Shown: one piece after another, positions 50,796 through 60,318 of the stretch
Numbering within the stretch: position 1 is the first letter of the stretch
How the letters are laid out: the number at the start of each line of letters is the position of its first letter
Origin: Sporisorium sorghi
Lineage: Eukaryota; Basidiomycota; Ustilaginomycetes; Ustilaginales; Ustilaginaceae
DNA: 64,000 nt
Direction: 5' to 3'
NCBI GenBank assembly: GCA_023212695.1
Contig: JALCCG010000088.1
Span: 4,701-68,700, forward strand
Program-made: the position numbers and the translations under genes
Notes under the pieces: model-generated
Told to the model about the DNA's origin: nothing
Database searches by the model: none
The model's input: the letters and a program-made list of their open reading frames with translations, nothing else

Positions 50796-52781
50796 CTACA
50801 CCAGCCTGAACCCGTGCTTCTCCTCATCACCATCCCTCCTCGCCTCAGCTTCGCCCTGAACACTCAGCCGCAGCGGCACGACCAGCGTGCCGTTCTTGGC
50901 ATGCTTGACGCTGATCCAGCGGCCCAACTTGTGCTCCTTGCCCAGCGCAGCGACCACGATCGGCGGTGCGTTCTGCTTGGTGCGCTGCAGGCGGCTGAGC
51001 TGCACCTTTTCCTCCTCCCTGTCCTGCTCGAGAGTGGTGGAGAGCGAGTGCACGCCGTGCCTGCGCTTCCACTCTGCCGGCTGCACTGCCGATGTTTGCA
51101 CCGTCGAGCGGTCGGAGTGGAGGGACAGCGAGTTGAGCGGCGGCTGGACGATCTGGAGCGAGTTCACCACCCCTCCCGCAGGCAGCGTGAACAACGGCCG
51201 GAACCCTTTCACCGTCCCCCCACTCGCCGTGGTGATCGCCCACACCCGAACGCACCCGTCCCAGCTACCGCTCACAAACACGTCGCTGTACGCCAGCGCG
51301 CCCAGAGCGGTGATCCAGCGCGGCGTGCGAATCTCGCCCTCGCTCTCGCTGTGCGTCACCTCGAACCCGTGCGCAACAGGCACGCTAAAGATGGGCTTCT
51401 TCTTGCCCAGGTTCCACAGCGAGATCGTACCGCTGTCTCCACCTGACACGAAATGGTGCGTATCGATCATAGCGACTGCCTCGACGGATCCTTCGATCGT
51501 TTCCACCTGCTCCGCGTTAGCGAGGTCGCCGCCTTCGAGCACCTCGCGTAGTTTGGATCTACCACCGGCGCGGAATACGAGCTGCGACTCATCGCGCACC
51601 TTCCAGTAACGCACGGTGCGGTCGCGTCCACCGGCAGACACGGCGGTCTCCGCAGCAAGGCAGGAGAGCGAGAGCACAGACTCTTGGTGCCCGAACAGCG
51701 TCTCGATGTACGAGAGCTGCGCGACGTCGTACAGCTTGAGCGTGCGGTCGAGCGAGGCGGTGTAGAGCTCGTGTGTGCGCGTGCGGAACGAGAGGGCCGT
51801 GATGCCGTCCTTGTGCCCTAGGAGGGTTTTGGCGAAGGTTTCGGTGGGGGAGAGATGCCAGATGCAGATGGAGCGGTCTCGACCGCCAGACGCGAGGTAC
51901 GTGCCGTCGGATGAGAGCGCCAGCGTCCAGATTTCGTCCGTGTGCCCCTGGTCGTGTGCAAGGCTGAGGTACGTATCGCGAGTCTTGCCTTTGTCGGTGC
52001 TGGACGAGAGACGCGCACGCCGCCGCGCCGCTCCGGAGGTCTTGCTTTTCCCTGAAGCGGTAGAGTCGGAGCGGTTGGATCGCTTCGGAAGCACGCGCAT
52101 CAGCTTGCCATCGCGCAGGCGCCATCGTACGATGCTGCCGTCCTTGCTGCCCGTGTACAGCCACTTGGCGTCTGCAGAGGCTACCGCGCACGTCACGCTC
52201 AGCCGGTGCCCGCGCACCGCTAGCATCGTCCCCTCCGCACTATCCACCGCTGGTTCCTCCATCTCGCCACCGTCGCTGTGGGTGTGAGGAGAAAGCGGCG
52301 CAGAGAGACGGCTAGCGAGGAAGACGTGAATCTTGCCACTCTGCTCCGCGACGTCTTTCTGTAGTCGCGCCGCGATGTTATCTCTATCCGCTTGCGCTGC
52401 GTCTGCCAGCCCAAAGGTTGTTGGCGTTTCGTCGGATTCAAAGAACTCGTCGCCTCCATCCCCATCGCCACCACTCCCAGCAGCGGTGGAGGAGAGACCC
52501 TGGAGGTACATCTTGGCCAACCTCACCCTCGCCTCAGCAGGCGTTTCGGCCGCCTCAGCCTCATCATCGCTATTTGTGCCCTCGTCATAGTTGTGCGAAA
52601 GGTCCACGTCGTCGATCCCGCGGCCTGGAGTGGCGTCGTCCGAGTCGTCCGAGGAAGCGTCTGCATGCTTGCCGCCCTTGCGCATGGGTTTGGTGGAGCG
52701 CGAGGGGCCTGCGCGGCTCGATGTGGTTGGTGTAGATGAGGTGGCGCGCTTGCGCTTCTTTTGGAAGAATGCGTCCGGCAT
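50796..52781 (-). CDS. RRP9: U3 snoRNP WD40 protein Rrp9 (U3-55K)
   Basis: A 661-residue intronless protein. Rrp9 binds the U3 snoRNA box B/C motif and is needed for 18S rRNA processing in the nucleolus. The N-terminus is a basic nuclear-localisation-like segment (QKKRKRAT), then acidic. A conserved helix follows (AEARVRLAKMYLQGL). Six or seven WD repeats run from about 185 to the end, with clear units such as GHTDEIWTLALSSDGTYLAS, GHKDGITALSFR and GHQESVLSLSCLA. Inserts of Ser/Thr and Lys-rich sequence lengthen it relative to yeast Rrp9 (573). The open frame runs upstream to 53060 through poly-Lys encoded by A-rich DNA; the ATG at 52781 was chosen. Confidence 0.92.
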   Translation of the reverse strand: MPDAFFQKKRKRATSSTPTTSSRAGPSRSTKPMRKGGKHADASSDDSDDATPGRGIDDVDLSHNYDEGTNSDDEAEAAETPAEARVRLAKMYLQGLSSTAAGSGGDGDGGDEFFESDETPTTFGLADAAQADRDNIAARLQKDVAEQSGKIHVFLASRLSAPLSPHTHSDGGEMEEPAVDSAEGTMLAVRGHRLSVTCAVASADAKWLYTGSKDGSIVRWRLRDGKLMRVLPKRSNRSDSTASGKSKTSGAARRRARLSSSTDKGKTRDTYLSLAHDQGHTDEIWTLALSSDGTYLASGGRDRSICIWHLSPTETFAKTLLGHKDGITALSFRTRTHELYTASLDRTLKLYDVAQLSYIETLFGHQESVLSLSCLAAETAVSAGGRDRTVRYWKVRDESQLVFRAGGRSKLREVLEGGDLANAEQVETIEGSVEAVAMIDTHHFVSGGDSGTISLWNLGKKKPIFSVPVAHGFEVTHSESEGEIRTPRWITALGALAYSDVFVSGSWDGCVRVWAITTASGGTVKGFRPLFTLPAGGVVNSLQIVQPPLNSLSLHSDRSTVQTSAVQPAEWKRRHGVHSLSTTLEQDREEEKVQLSRLQRTKQNAPPIVVAALGKEHKLGRWISVKHAKNGTLVVPLRLSVQGEAEARRDGDEEKHGFRLV

Positions 52782-53185
52782 GGTGGTGGTGGTGGTGGTG
52801 GTGGTGTATGTGGATGCTCTGGTGATGGTATAAGAGCGAGATGGTGATGAAGAGGAGGATGAGAGGTTCAAGTGCAATTTTTGCCGCTGAATTTTGCATT
52901 TCTTCGTAAACGACATTTTTTTTTTCTTTCTTTTTTTCTTTTTTTTTTCTTTTTCTGCGAAGATCTCGCATCTCGGAACAGGGGATCGAAAGCCCGATTT
53001 CGGCTCGATCGGAAACGATCTAACAAATTTGGTATAAAACGCAATCGCTGCGGACATCATCCGTGGTCATGGTACCCTTGGAAGCGCAGCAAGCATGCTC
53101 AACCAGCTGCAGCGTACGTAGCAAACTGCCAAACCCATGCGCAAAAGAGGTGGCAGTAAAGCGACGACGTTGCTCTGGCGTGTGC

Positions 53186-53186
<1 letters not shown>

Positions 53187-53241
<55 letters not shown>
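53187..53241 (+). repeat. Poly-A run (55 nt)
   Basis: Fifty-five consecutive A form the longest homopolymer in the window, about 400 bp upstream of the RRP9 start codon and on the plus strand. It may be a nucleosome-free element or the tail of an old retroposed transcript. No matching cDNA-like sequence was recognised upstream. Confidence 0.75.
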
Positions 53242-53244
<3 letters not shown>

Positions 53245-54642
53245 CACCCTTGGTCGACTCTAGCCGAGCCTGTCAGGAGGTGCGCCCTGAAAGCATGTGT
53301 TGCATCTGTACAGTCGATGGTGCCCACTCGAGATGTGACACTCAACGAGGCGTTTCGCTGGTCAACTCCTTGCTGCTCGGCGGTTTGGCTGTGGTCGCGA
53401 TCTGTTGCTGCATCCCCTGGGGATTTGGTGCAGATCGCATGAGGAAGATGCGTTCCCACGCACAGCCCCCGCGCTTTACACGCACGACGGCCAGGGGAGA
53501 GCTTTAAACTGTTTGTCTGCAAGGGCGCGTGGTCGATGTCAGAGAAGAGAGAGAGAGAGCCTCCTCGCTTTGGTACCGCTTGGTCCCCTGACCGCCGTGT
53601 GAAGGTCAAGTTGGCTTCCCTCCACCTTGGTTGCCGCGCTTTGAAGGGTGATTGGTAGTGGTAAGACGCCCTTGCGCAATCTCATCGATGACAGTGTTCG
53701 ATCGGAAATTGGTTGCCGACGAGATGGTTGCAAGCGAAGAAGACGATGATGCGCGGGGATGTTTGGCTCTCGTTTGGGGGTTGAAGGTTTGGGAAGTAGC
53801 TCGTCTATTGACTCGACTGTTGACCGGTGCGAAGAACGCTGCTAGTAGGATGGCAATGGGGCTTTCCAGTGGCTTGGTTTGATCGACACAAGTTGACTCA
53901 GTGTTGATCGCAACCGCACACGGCGTCTGTGTACACTGTGCATGCAGAGCAGAGACAGGAGCTTCTTCTGGTGGTGGCGGCGACGTGCGCGGCTTTGAGT
54001 AGCCGCCACCAACACACACATCAAAGACTGATCGCGACCTGACAAGATCCCACGCGTGATCAGCCCCCCCCCCCGCCCCTTGCACGTCATCCTTTTTTGT
54101 CCGATCTGGACGTGCGACTCTCACAGTCTCAGGTACATGAGAAAAGACGCAATCATGCAAACAAATCGAGCAGACCCCCAAAGCGAGCCTCTGACTGTCA
54201 GAAAGAAAACCGAAGCGATCGAGGCGAACATGCAAGGCTCGTGCCTTGGGAGCTCCGTCGCCGTGCCCGCCAGATGACGACGATCGCAAAACGGATGACA
54301 GCTCGTTTAAACGTGCTCGGCTGACGAGAGACCCTGACAGGCTCGACGCTGCGAGGGTTGTGCATAGCGTGTACCTTTGTTTGCTTTCGAGAGGCAAAGA
54401 GGCAAAGAGGCAAAGAGGGAGGTTGGCAGAAGTACTTTAAAGGTCGAGCGATTCAAAGGTGGTTGTGAGGTGGCTAGTTGATCCCCCTCTACCGTTTCCG
54501 ACTTGTCCTCTTGACCGCTTTCTCTCCGACCGCATATCGCAAAGTGCCAACTGTATCTCTACTGTTTCGATTCCACAACCGCGCTCCGTACTTTTCGAGC
54601 CTTACGCCCCAGGCCCTTAACATCGAGCAACGACGACACTAG

Positions 54643-56216
54643 GTAAGTTTGCGACTCAGACGACACAGAGCATGTTGTGTTCACAAAGGCAAGGCGAGAA
54701 AGACGGCGTTTGCTTCATCCAGCCCACACACGACGCGATCGGCAAGCCGATATGACGGCGGTGTCTTTCAACAGTTTCATTTCGACGATATGCATTCCCT
54801 CTTGGCCGAGGTCGCTGTCAAAGCTGCCCGCGCGCTAGAAGACATTGCATCAAGCTGGGGTGACTTTGGTCGCTGCATGGCCGCTCTGTTCGCTGCTGCC
54901 GTTGCGCAACTGCCATCAGAACGACGTGGTGTCCGCTGCTTTGGCATGCCGACGCGTCCCCGGCGCTCGCGTGGTCGCCCCTTTAGCCACTTGGACCCAA
55001 CACGCTCTCTATGGCATTGCGTGGTCCCGTGGCTCAAAGGCAATGGCAAAGTGGCATCCTCAGGCGGAGAACGAAACAAGAGTCCCGCTCTCTCTGCATG
55101 GTATGGCGCTGGCACTGCACCAGTAACCGCAAGTTGCCATGAAACTGTCCAACTTTGCCCACGCCACGCTCGGCTGCCGACAGCCATAGAACAATGGTCT
55201 CTCTAGATGCCGTGTCTAGAAACGCTTGGCTGCCCTTGTGATGATGGCCGAACTGCGAGTTTGTTTTGGTTCGGGATCGCTGCAGTCGTCAGGTCCGCGG
55301 TATGCGAATGTTCGACGCCACTTTTTTGGTGTGTCGGTGGCGCAGGCGGTGCTCGTGGCGCTTGATGGTGTACCAGGCGACCACGCTCCAGTAGGATTGG
55401 TCGCTCTGTCTTTGCTCGAAGCGATGGGATTGTTCCTTTGGTGCAGCTTTGCGATGCTTCATCTCAAAAGTGCCTCCGCTGCCCGTCTCTTCCTTCCCCA
55501 ATGGACTGCTTCTTTGCTACCATCACCCCCGTCGTCATCGACCCAACCCTTCTCGCAGCTCATACTGCATCGCCGTCATACTAGCTTGCTTCATGCAGGG
55601 TCGACCCACTCGACTCTAGAGGCCCGTGTGACAGCGGGCAGTCCCCCCCCCCCCTCTTAACACGTTTGGGGCGCCACAGAACAAACAGCGGCTCCACAAC
55701 AATCACACCTCGACGCCACACAGCTCGGACCGCGCCTGGCGTGTTCGGACAAACTTTGCGCGCAGACGCTCTCGAGCCTCGTTCTATTGTGCTCAGCAGG
55801 CCTTGGCGCCGCGTTAGCGTGGTACGGGATTGCGTAGCTCAGCCGTGGACCGCTCTTGTCTTTGCCACGCACACATGCTCTAGCTCGTAACAATGCCGCT
55901 TTGCAACAAAGCTGACTTTGGCTCGGATCCTGCTGATGCAGCCTCACGCTCACAGCTCTGTCACAACTGCACCAGCGACTCGCACAGTTCAACTCGACCG
56001 AGTGTCAAAACATCCTCGCCCCGGCATCGCCTCGACCGTCTACACATATAGCCAGCAGCATCCGTGCAAGACGCACACGCACATTGGACCTCAGCCACGT
56101 TCTTCGTCTTGTCCGCACACGTGTTTCGTCTGATCATCGCCCGACGTGCTCTCTGCCCGCCACCGCACACGGATCGACTTCGCCCCCCCCCCCCCCAAAG
56201 CGGTTTTCGAAAACAG
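54643..56216 (+). other. Candidate 5'UTR intron of the heptad-repeat protein gene
   Basis: The donor AG|GTAAGT and acceptor AACAG fit consensus, and the acceptor sits directly before the start codon at 56221. The upstream segment (about 54490-54642) is pyrimidine-rich, like a fungal leader. There is no protein evidence, since the intron is non-coding. Confidence 0.4.
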
Positions 56217-56220
56217 CAAC

Positions 56221-58899
56221 ATGTCAGCCAAACCGCAGGTCAAGCGCAGCTCTATGGTCGGCAGCCTCAGTGTTGCTGATCGTGCCAAGGTGTTTCAGAG
56301 CCAGGTCGCTGGCGGGTCTGGTGTGCCTGCAAGGCCGATTCATAAGCGTACTCGGAAGATGGAGCTGGACACTGCTGCCTGCTCTGCTCGGTCGTCATCG
56401 GCATCAGCAGAGTCGCGGTCGTCTGCACACCTCGCATCCTCGGAAGCATCATCTTCAAAAACTGACCAAGACCCGCAAGAGTCGGTCGCCGTCATCAAGC
56501 ACGCACGCAGGATCAGCGTCTCGACGCCCATCCACCGTCGTGCACGAAGCGACGCGAGCATCGTCGACCCGTTCGTCGCCCAACCCCCCGCAAAAGGCAG
56601 CACGAGCCCGCCGACGATCCGCACGTCATCGTTCGCCGAGATCGAGCAGCTCGCCGCCGAGCTCGAGCAGCTCGCCGCCGAGCTCGAGCAGCTCGCCGCC
56701 GAGCTCGAGCAGCTCGCCGCCGAGCTCGAGGCGAACCGTCCACGCCACCGCCCACCGCCCCGGCGCGGTCGGGCCAGCTCGCTGCGCATGCGCAGCATTG
56801 CGGAGGACAACATGCGCATCCGAATGTGTCCGAGCACCGAGACGATTCGCGGTGCTGCGGGCGCGGTGAAGCTGCGCGACGAGCACATGAGCTTCCACGT
56901 CTCACCGTGTCTGTCGGAGGATGGCTCGATCGACTGGCACCGCTTTGTCAGTGCTGACTACGGCGCGGCGTCGGTGGTGGTGGTGGTGGTGGATATGCGG
57001 AGGCCGATTTCGATCGCGGACCTTGCGCTGCCGGTGCGTAAGCAGCGGTATACGTCGAGGCTGTGCAAGGCGGACAGCCCGACGCTCAACGACGAGGCGA
57101 CGTGGCTCGAGGAGGAGCTCGCCAACTGCTCCGACGACGAGGCGCAGCACGCATCGTACGATACCGTGCGCCGCTCGATGGATGACGACGAGTACCTCAC
57201 GCCCGAAGGCAGCCCGCTGCTCTCGCCGATCAACGTAATGGCGCCGCCTGCGGTGGAGATCATGGGCCTGGGCATCCAAGACGCCTCGCTGCTGCCGCCG
57301 CCGGGCCAAAACCTGCACAAGTCGGCCGACTCGCTCCTCGAGCAGGTCGCACTGCACACGCTATCGCACGACGAGCGCGACCAGGCCACGGCTATCGCTT
57401 GCGCTGTCAACAGCCGACAGCTCGGCCTCCACGTTGCACCCCACCGCAGGAGCAGCCTGGCGGTGCCCAGTCCCTCGGGGCTGCGCAGCGCGGGCTCGAA
57501 TGGAGATTTCAGCGCGACGCAGTGCGACAGCTCGCGGTTGTTCGACGATTCGTACGACGCTTCGCTCAGCCCGATGGCGGATATGGGCCACGGGATGGAG
57601 GAGTATACCGTCGACGCAGCGGCGGGGGAGAGACGCGCGTCGGCAGCGAGCTTGTCGACCGACTCGGTCTCTGCCGATTCGCACGCTTCGAGTCTGCTGT
57701 ACAACGCGCACTTGGCGGCACCGCGCATGCACAGGGCGGGGTGGGCGGATACCTCGATGAGCACTACTCGTCCTTCGTCCATCGCCAGCAGCTGCGGGTG
57801 TGACAAGCCCTCTGCGCCGGCTAAGCCGCCGCCCCGCAGCCCGTTGCGCTTGCACAACGTGGTGGCGCAGGAGGGGGGTGAGACGACGCCGCAGCCAGTG
57901 CAGCCTCGCGACGTTGTGCGCATGCAGCTGATGCCGCTCCCGCCGCTGCCTCGAGAGGGCAAGGTGCGGCTAGCGAGCCGCCGCAAGCTCGGGACGCAAC
58001 ACCCGCAGCCCCCTGCGCGCCTGGACAGCCTCGACGCGCTCGTCGCTGCTGCACCGCGGCAGCGCGAAGAACCCGAGCGCCTGCTCGGCGACTGGATGAC
58101 CCTCGAGAAGGACGCAGACGTGCAGCCCGTACCGCTGCACAAGCGCATCCAGCGTGATGGCACGACGCACCTGCCCGGGCTCGGCGAGATCGTCCCCCCC
58201 AGCCCGGACGCTCACGTGTTGGCGGATATCCCTGTCTACCCCGGCGGTGCGGTGAGGGAGAGGCTGGAGCCGCCGGTGCAATGCGCACAAGTGGCCGAGG
58301 TGGCGAGCAAAACGAGGCTCAAGAGCAAGCTCTCCGGTCGGTTTGGGCTCCACCTCAGCAAAGACGACACCTCGACGGAAAACAAACCAGAGCGCAACAG
58401 ACGCACGCCCAAGTCCTCCGCTGCCGCCAACACTGCGGAGCTGCCAGCAGCGTGGAAGGAGCGCATCGTCAGCGCCAAGCGGCCGTCGCTCGACCTACGT
58501 CGCCCCAGCCTCGCCTCTCTCACCTCCACCCCGTCGGGAGCTTCGGCCCTGCTGCCCGCCGAACCGCGCACCCGCTCCAGTTTGGGGCTTAGGAAGATGC
58601 TCAGCTCCATCACCGGCTCTGCCTCCGAACCCGCCAACGCGGCGCAAACTGCCCCTGCAAGCGTGAGTCGGGGCGGCGGCCAGACAACGACGCTGCAAGC
58701 GCTCGCTGCGTGCACGTTTGAGTCGCCGCGTCGTGCATCGGTGCGCAGGCAGACGACGAGCAAGTTCGAGTCGTTCATGCTGCTCGACGATGACGACGAG
58801 GAGAGTGAGGTTGAGGAGAAAGAGGAGAGGGTGGGGAGGAGGAAGGATTTGACCAAGGTGTTGGGCGCGAGTGCAGACGTGTTTGGGGCCAGGCGGTAG
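56221..58899 (+). CDS. Unknown protein with a perfect heptad coiled-coil minisatellite
   Basis: An 892-residue single-exon protein. It is Ser/Ala/Pro-rich and mostly disordered. At about 140-170 four tandem copies of a seven-residue unit (first copy with Ile) place Leu at ideal a/d spacing, so a short coiled coil is predicted. Further on are many Arg-Arg-x-Ser sites (RRSSLAVP, RRASAAS, RRASV) typical of PKA targets. The C-terminus has an acidic patch followed by RRKDLTKVLGASADVFGARR, which may be a conserved motif. I recognise no family. PKA-type sites and coiled coil hint at a signalling or scaffold protein, but that is inference. The start at 56221 excludes 25 upstream codons that overlap the putative leader intron. 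Confidence 0.68.
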   Translation: MSAKPQVKRSSMVGSLSVADRAKVFQSQVAGGSGVPARPIHKRTRKMELDTAACSARSSSASAESRSSAHLASSEASSSKTDQDPQESVAVIKHARRISVSTPIHRRARSDASIVDPFVAQPPAKGSTSPPTIRTSSFAEIEQLAAELEQLAAELEQLAAELEQLAAELEANRPRHRPPPRRGRASSLRMRSIAEDNMRIRMCPSTETIRGAAGAVKLRDEHMSFHVSPCLSEDGSIDWHRFVSADYGAASVVVVVVDMRRPISIADLALPVRKQRYTSRLCKADSPTLNDEATWLEEELANCSDDEAQHASYDTVRRSMDDDEYLTPEGSPLLSPINVMAPPAVEIMGLGIQDASLLPPPGQNLHKSADSLLEQVALHTLSHDERDQATAIACAVNSRQLGLHVAPHRRSSLAVPSPSGLRSAGSNGDFSATQCDSSRLFDDSYDASLSPMADMGHGMEEYTVDAAAGERRASAASLSTDSVSADSHASSLLYNAHLAAPRMHRAGWADTSMSTTRPSSIASSCGCDKPSAPAKPPPRSPLRLHNVVAQEGGETTPQPVQPRDVVRMQLMPLPPLPREGKVRLASRRKLGTQHPQPPARLDSLDALVAAAPRQREEPERLLGDWMTLEKDADVQPVPLHKRIQRDGTTHLPGLGEIVPPSPDAHVLADIPVYPGGAVRERLEPPVQCAQVAEVASKTRLKSKLSGRFGLHLSKDDTSTENKPERNRRTPKSSAAANTAELPAAWKERIVSAKRPSLDLRRPSLASLTSTPSGASALLPAEPRTRSSLGLRKMLSSITGSASEPANAAQTAPASVSRGGGQTTTLQALAACTFESPRRASVRRQTTSKFESFMLLDDDDEESEVEEKEERVGRRKDLTKVLGASADVFGARR
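56638..56730 (+). repeat. 21-bp coding minisatellite (four units)
   Basis: Four units of 21 bp (56638-56658, 56659-56679, 56680-56700 and 56701-56721) plus a partial fifth. Units 2-4 are identical; unit 1 differs by ATC for CTC. The unit is rich in the palindromes GAGCTC and CTCGAG. It encodes the heptad Glu-Leu-Glu-Gln-Leu-Ala-Ala. Confidence 0.95.
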
Positions 58900-59078
58900 G
58901 AGGTAGGAGGAGGGGGGGGGGGATTGCTGTATTTCTAGATTGAATGGACGGTTTCCTTTGCCACACACATCAAGACGGTTGAGAGGGGTGAGATCGATCA
59001 TCGGAGCGAGAGTGAGACCGAGAGAGCTAGAGCAAGATCGACACTGAGAACATCAATCGACGCCCAGATGGCAGGGGT

Positions 59079-59094
59079 ATATATATATATATAC
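59079..59094. repeat. (TA)8 microsatellite downstream of ATG10
   Basis: Eight TA units lie 13 bp beyond the ATG10 stop codon, on its 3' side, and may overlap its poly(A)-signal region. Confidence 0.8.
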
Positions 59095-59106
59095 TGGATT
59101 CTTCTT

Positions 59107-59744
59107 TCAGCCAGCGCGCATCTCGACGGCCGAGCTGCACAAACTCACAAACGCCGCCATGTACGCCCAGCCCTGCTCGCCATCCCCTTGGTGCAGACCC
59201 AATAGCGAGCCCAACGCTGCCTCGGTGTGACACGGATGCACAAAGTAGCTCGGCAGGCCGGTGCGCGGGTGGTCCGCTACCGATATTGGCGCCGCTTCCC
59301 CACCATTCTCGTGGGCTTGCGAGTATGCTTCATCTGGCTCACCATCCTGTGATTGCTGGTGCAGGGTGCCGTGGGAGTGCACGACGCCGACGCGCGCCAG
59401 GTCGGGCAGCGCTACGGGTTCGCCTGCATTCGTGTGCGCGTGGAAATGCAACACGGGCAGCTGCCAGAGTTTGGACCATGCGATGGTTTGGTGGATCGTC
59501 ACCAAGTCGCTTCCTATTCGTTCTACATTCTCCTCAGCCGCTGCATCTGACGCACATGCGTCGTTTTCGTCCGAGAGCCCTGCTTCCTCAGCGCCCACCT
59601 GCACATCCTCCTCCGTCGGCGCGACAGCAGCGATATGAAAAGACCGGGAAAGACACGCGGTCCCCTCGAACGCTGTACCGGGGTACAGCGCGGGCAGGTA
59701 CTCCCACTGCGTCGCGTACGTCAGCCAGGAGAGCTCTGCAGAGG

Positions 59745-59784
<40 letters not shown>

Positions 59785-59886
59785 AACAAGGAGACGATCG
59801 CGGCGTGCCAGGTAGGCTTGGGCGTAGGCTTGGAACTGGGAGAATGTGATCCGTGCGCTTGATGAGACCGAGTCTGAGGTGGTCAT
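59107..59886 (-). CDS. ATG10: E2-like autophagy enzyme Atg10
   Basis: A 259-residue intronless protein of the Atg3/Atg10 family. Atg10 receives Atg12 from Atg7 and conjugates it to Atg5, an early step in autophagosome formation in the cytosol. The catalytic HPC motif (YFVHPCHTEAAL) puts the active cysteine at residue 219. Upstream are the family blocks around LTYATQWEYLPALYPG and the substrate-side strand LPVLHFHAHT with a following Leu/Pro segment. The N-terminal region carries an alternating Ser-Cys run encoded by a hexamer repeat, unusual for the family. Yeast Atg10 has 167 residues; the surplus is the acidic linker (about 90-125) and the tail insert. It is divergent from ATG18, with 432 bp between start codons. 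Confidence 0.85.
59741..59780 (-). repeat. GAGCAG hexamer array translated as Ser-Cys repeats
   Basis: About six GAGCAG units on the plus strand are read on the minus strand as alternating Ser (TCC) and Cys (TGC) codons in ATG10. Clusters of six Cys in a soluble cytosolic enzyme are unusual. Confidence 0.85.
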
Positions 59887-60318
59887 GATGAATGAGGATG
59901 GGCATTGTGGGCAAGAGGGGTGTCATGGTCGGGGTGACCAGGTTGGGACGGCGGCGTTGGACAAAGACCCTGAGCTCGGTGGGATGATTTTTTTGCGATA
60001 ATGTTAGAGTGTTAGGAGAGAACATTTTGAGGAAAATTGCACCTTGCAGCGCATCTTGCGTCGCCAACCGGATCGGGCAAAGAGCGACGAGGTTGAAGGC
60101 GGAAAGGGCTGAGCTGTGCGCGTGCGCGTGCGTGCGAGTTGCGTGTGTCTGTGAGGGAAAAAGCACGAGCACGAGCCCACTTTCAACTGCTAACCCCCCT
60201 TCCATCCTTACCTGCTCACCATCACCACAAAACACCGTCATCCACTCGATTCCGACGCATTGCACAACGTGAATCAGCTCACGCTTGGCTTCAAGCTCCT
60301 CCTCCTCCTCCAGCAGCC
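59887..60318. promoter_or_regulatory. Bidirectional promoter of ATG10 and ATG18
   Basis: The 432 bp separate the start codons of two divergent autophagy genes. A (TG/CG)n run lies at about 60117-60150. The segment near ATG18 is CT-rich. No TATA box is seen. Shared control is inferred from position and common pathway. Confidence 0.65.

Larger units (their letters stand above)
52782..56220. other. 3.4-kb divergent stretch without coding genes, probable 5'UTR intron
   Basis: The left end is the RRP9 promoter with a 40-nt T-rich tract (about 52917-52956). It holds a 55-nt poly-A run (53187-53241), C runs near 54066, 55645 and 56182, and GAGGCAAA tandem units (about 54391-54415). A consensus donor (AG|GTAAGT at 54643) and an acceptor four bases before the next ATG (AACAG ending 56216) suggest a 1.57-kb leader intron. 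Open frames such as 54649-55206 have no recognisable content. Confidence 0.5.

Noticed and set aside
50796..53060. RRP9 start upstream at 53060 with a Lys-rich leader
   Set aside because: The extra 93 codons are poly-Lys and Thr encoded by simple A-rich and GGT repeats. The ATG at 52781 gives the expected Rrp9 N-terminus.
53187..53241. Poly-A run as the tail of a processed pseudogene
   Set aside because: No recognisable gene copy precedes it on the plus strand and no target-site duplication was seen.
54649..55206. 185-codon frame in the 3.4-kb spacer
   Set aside because: No similarity to any family is visible and it lies within a probable leader intron.
59079..59094. (TA)8 as a TATA box
   Set aside because: It lies between a plus-strand stop and a minus-strand stop, so it is 3' to both flanking genes.
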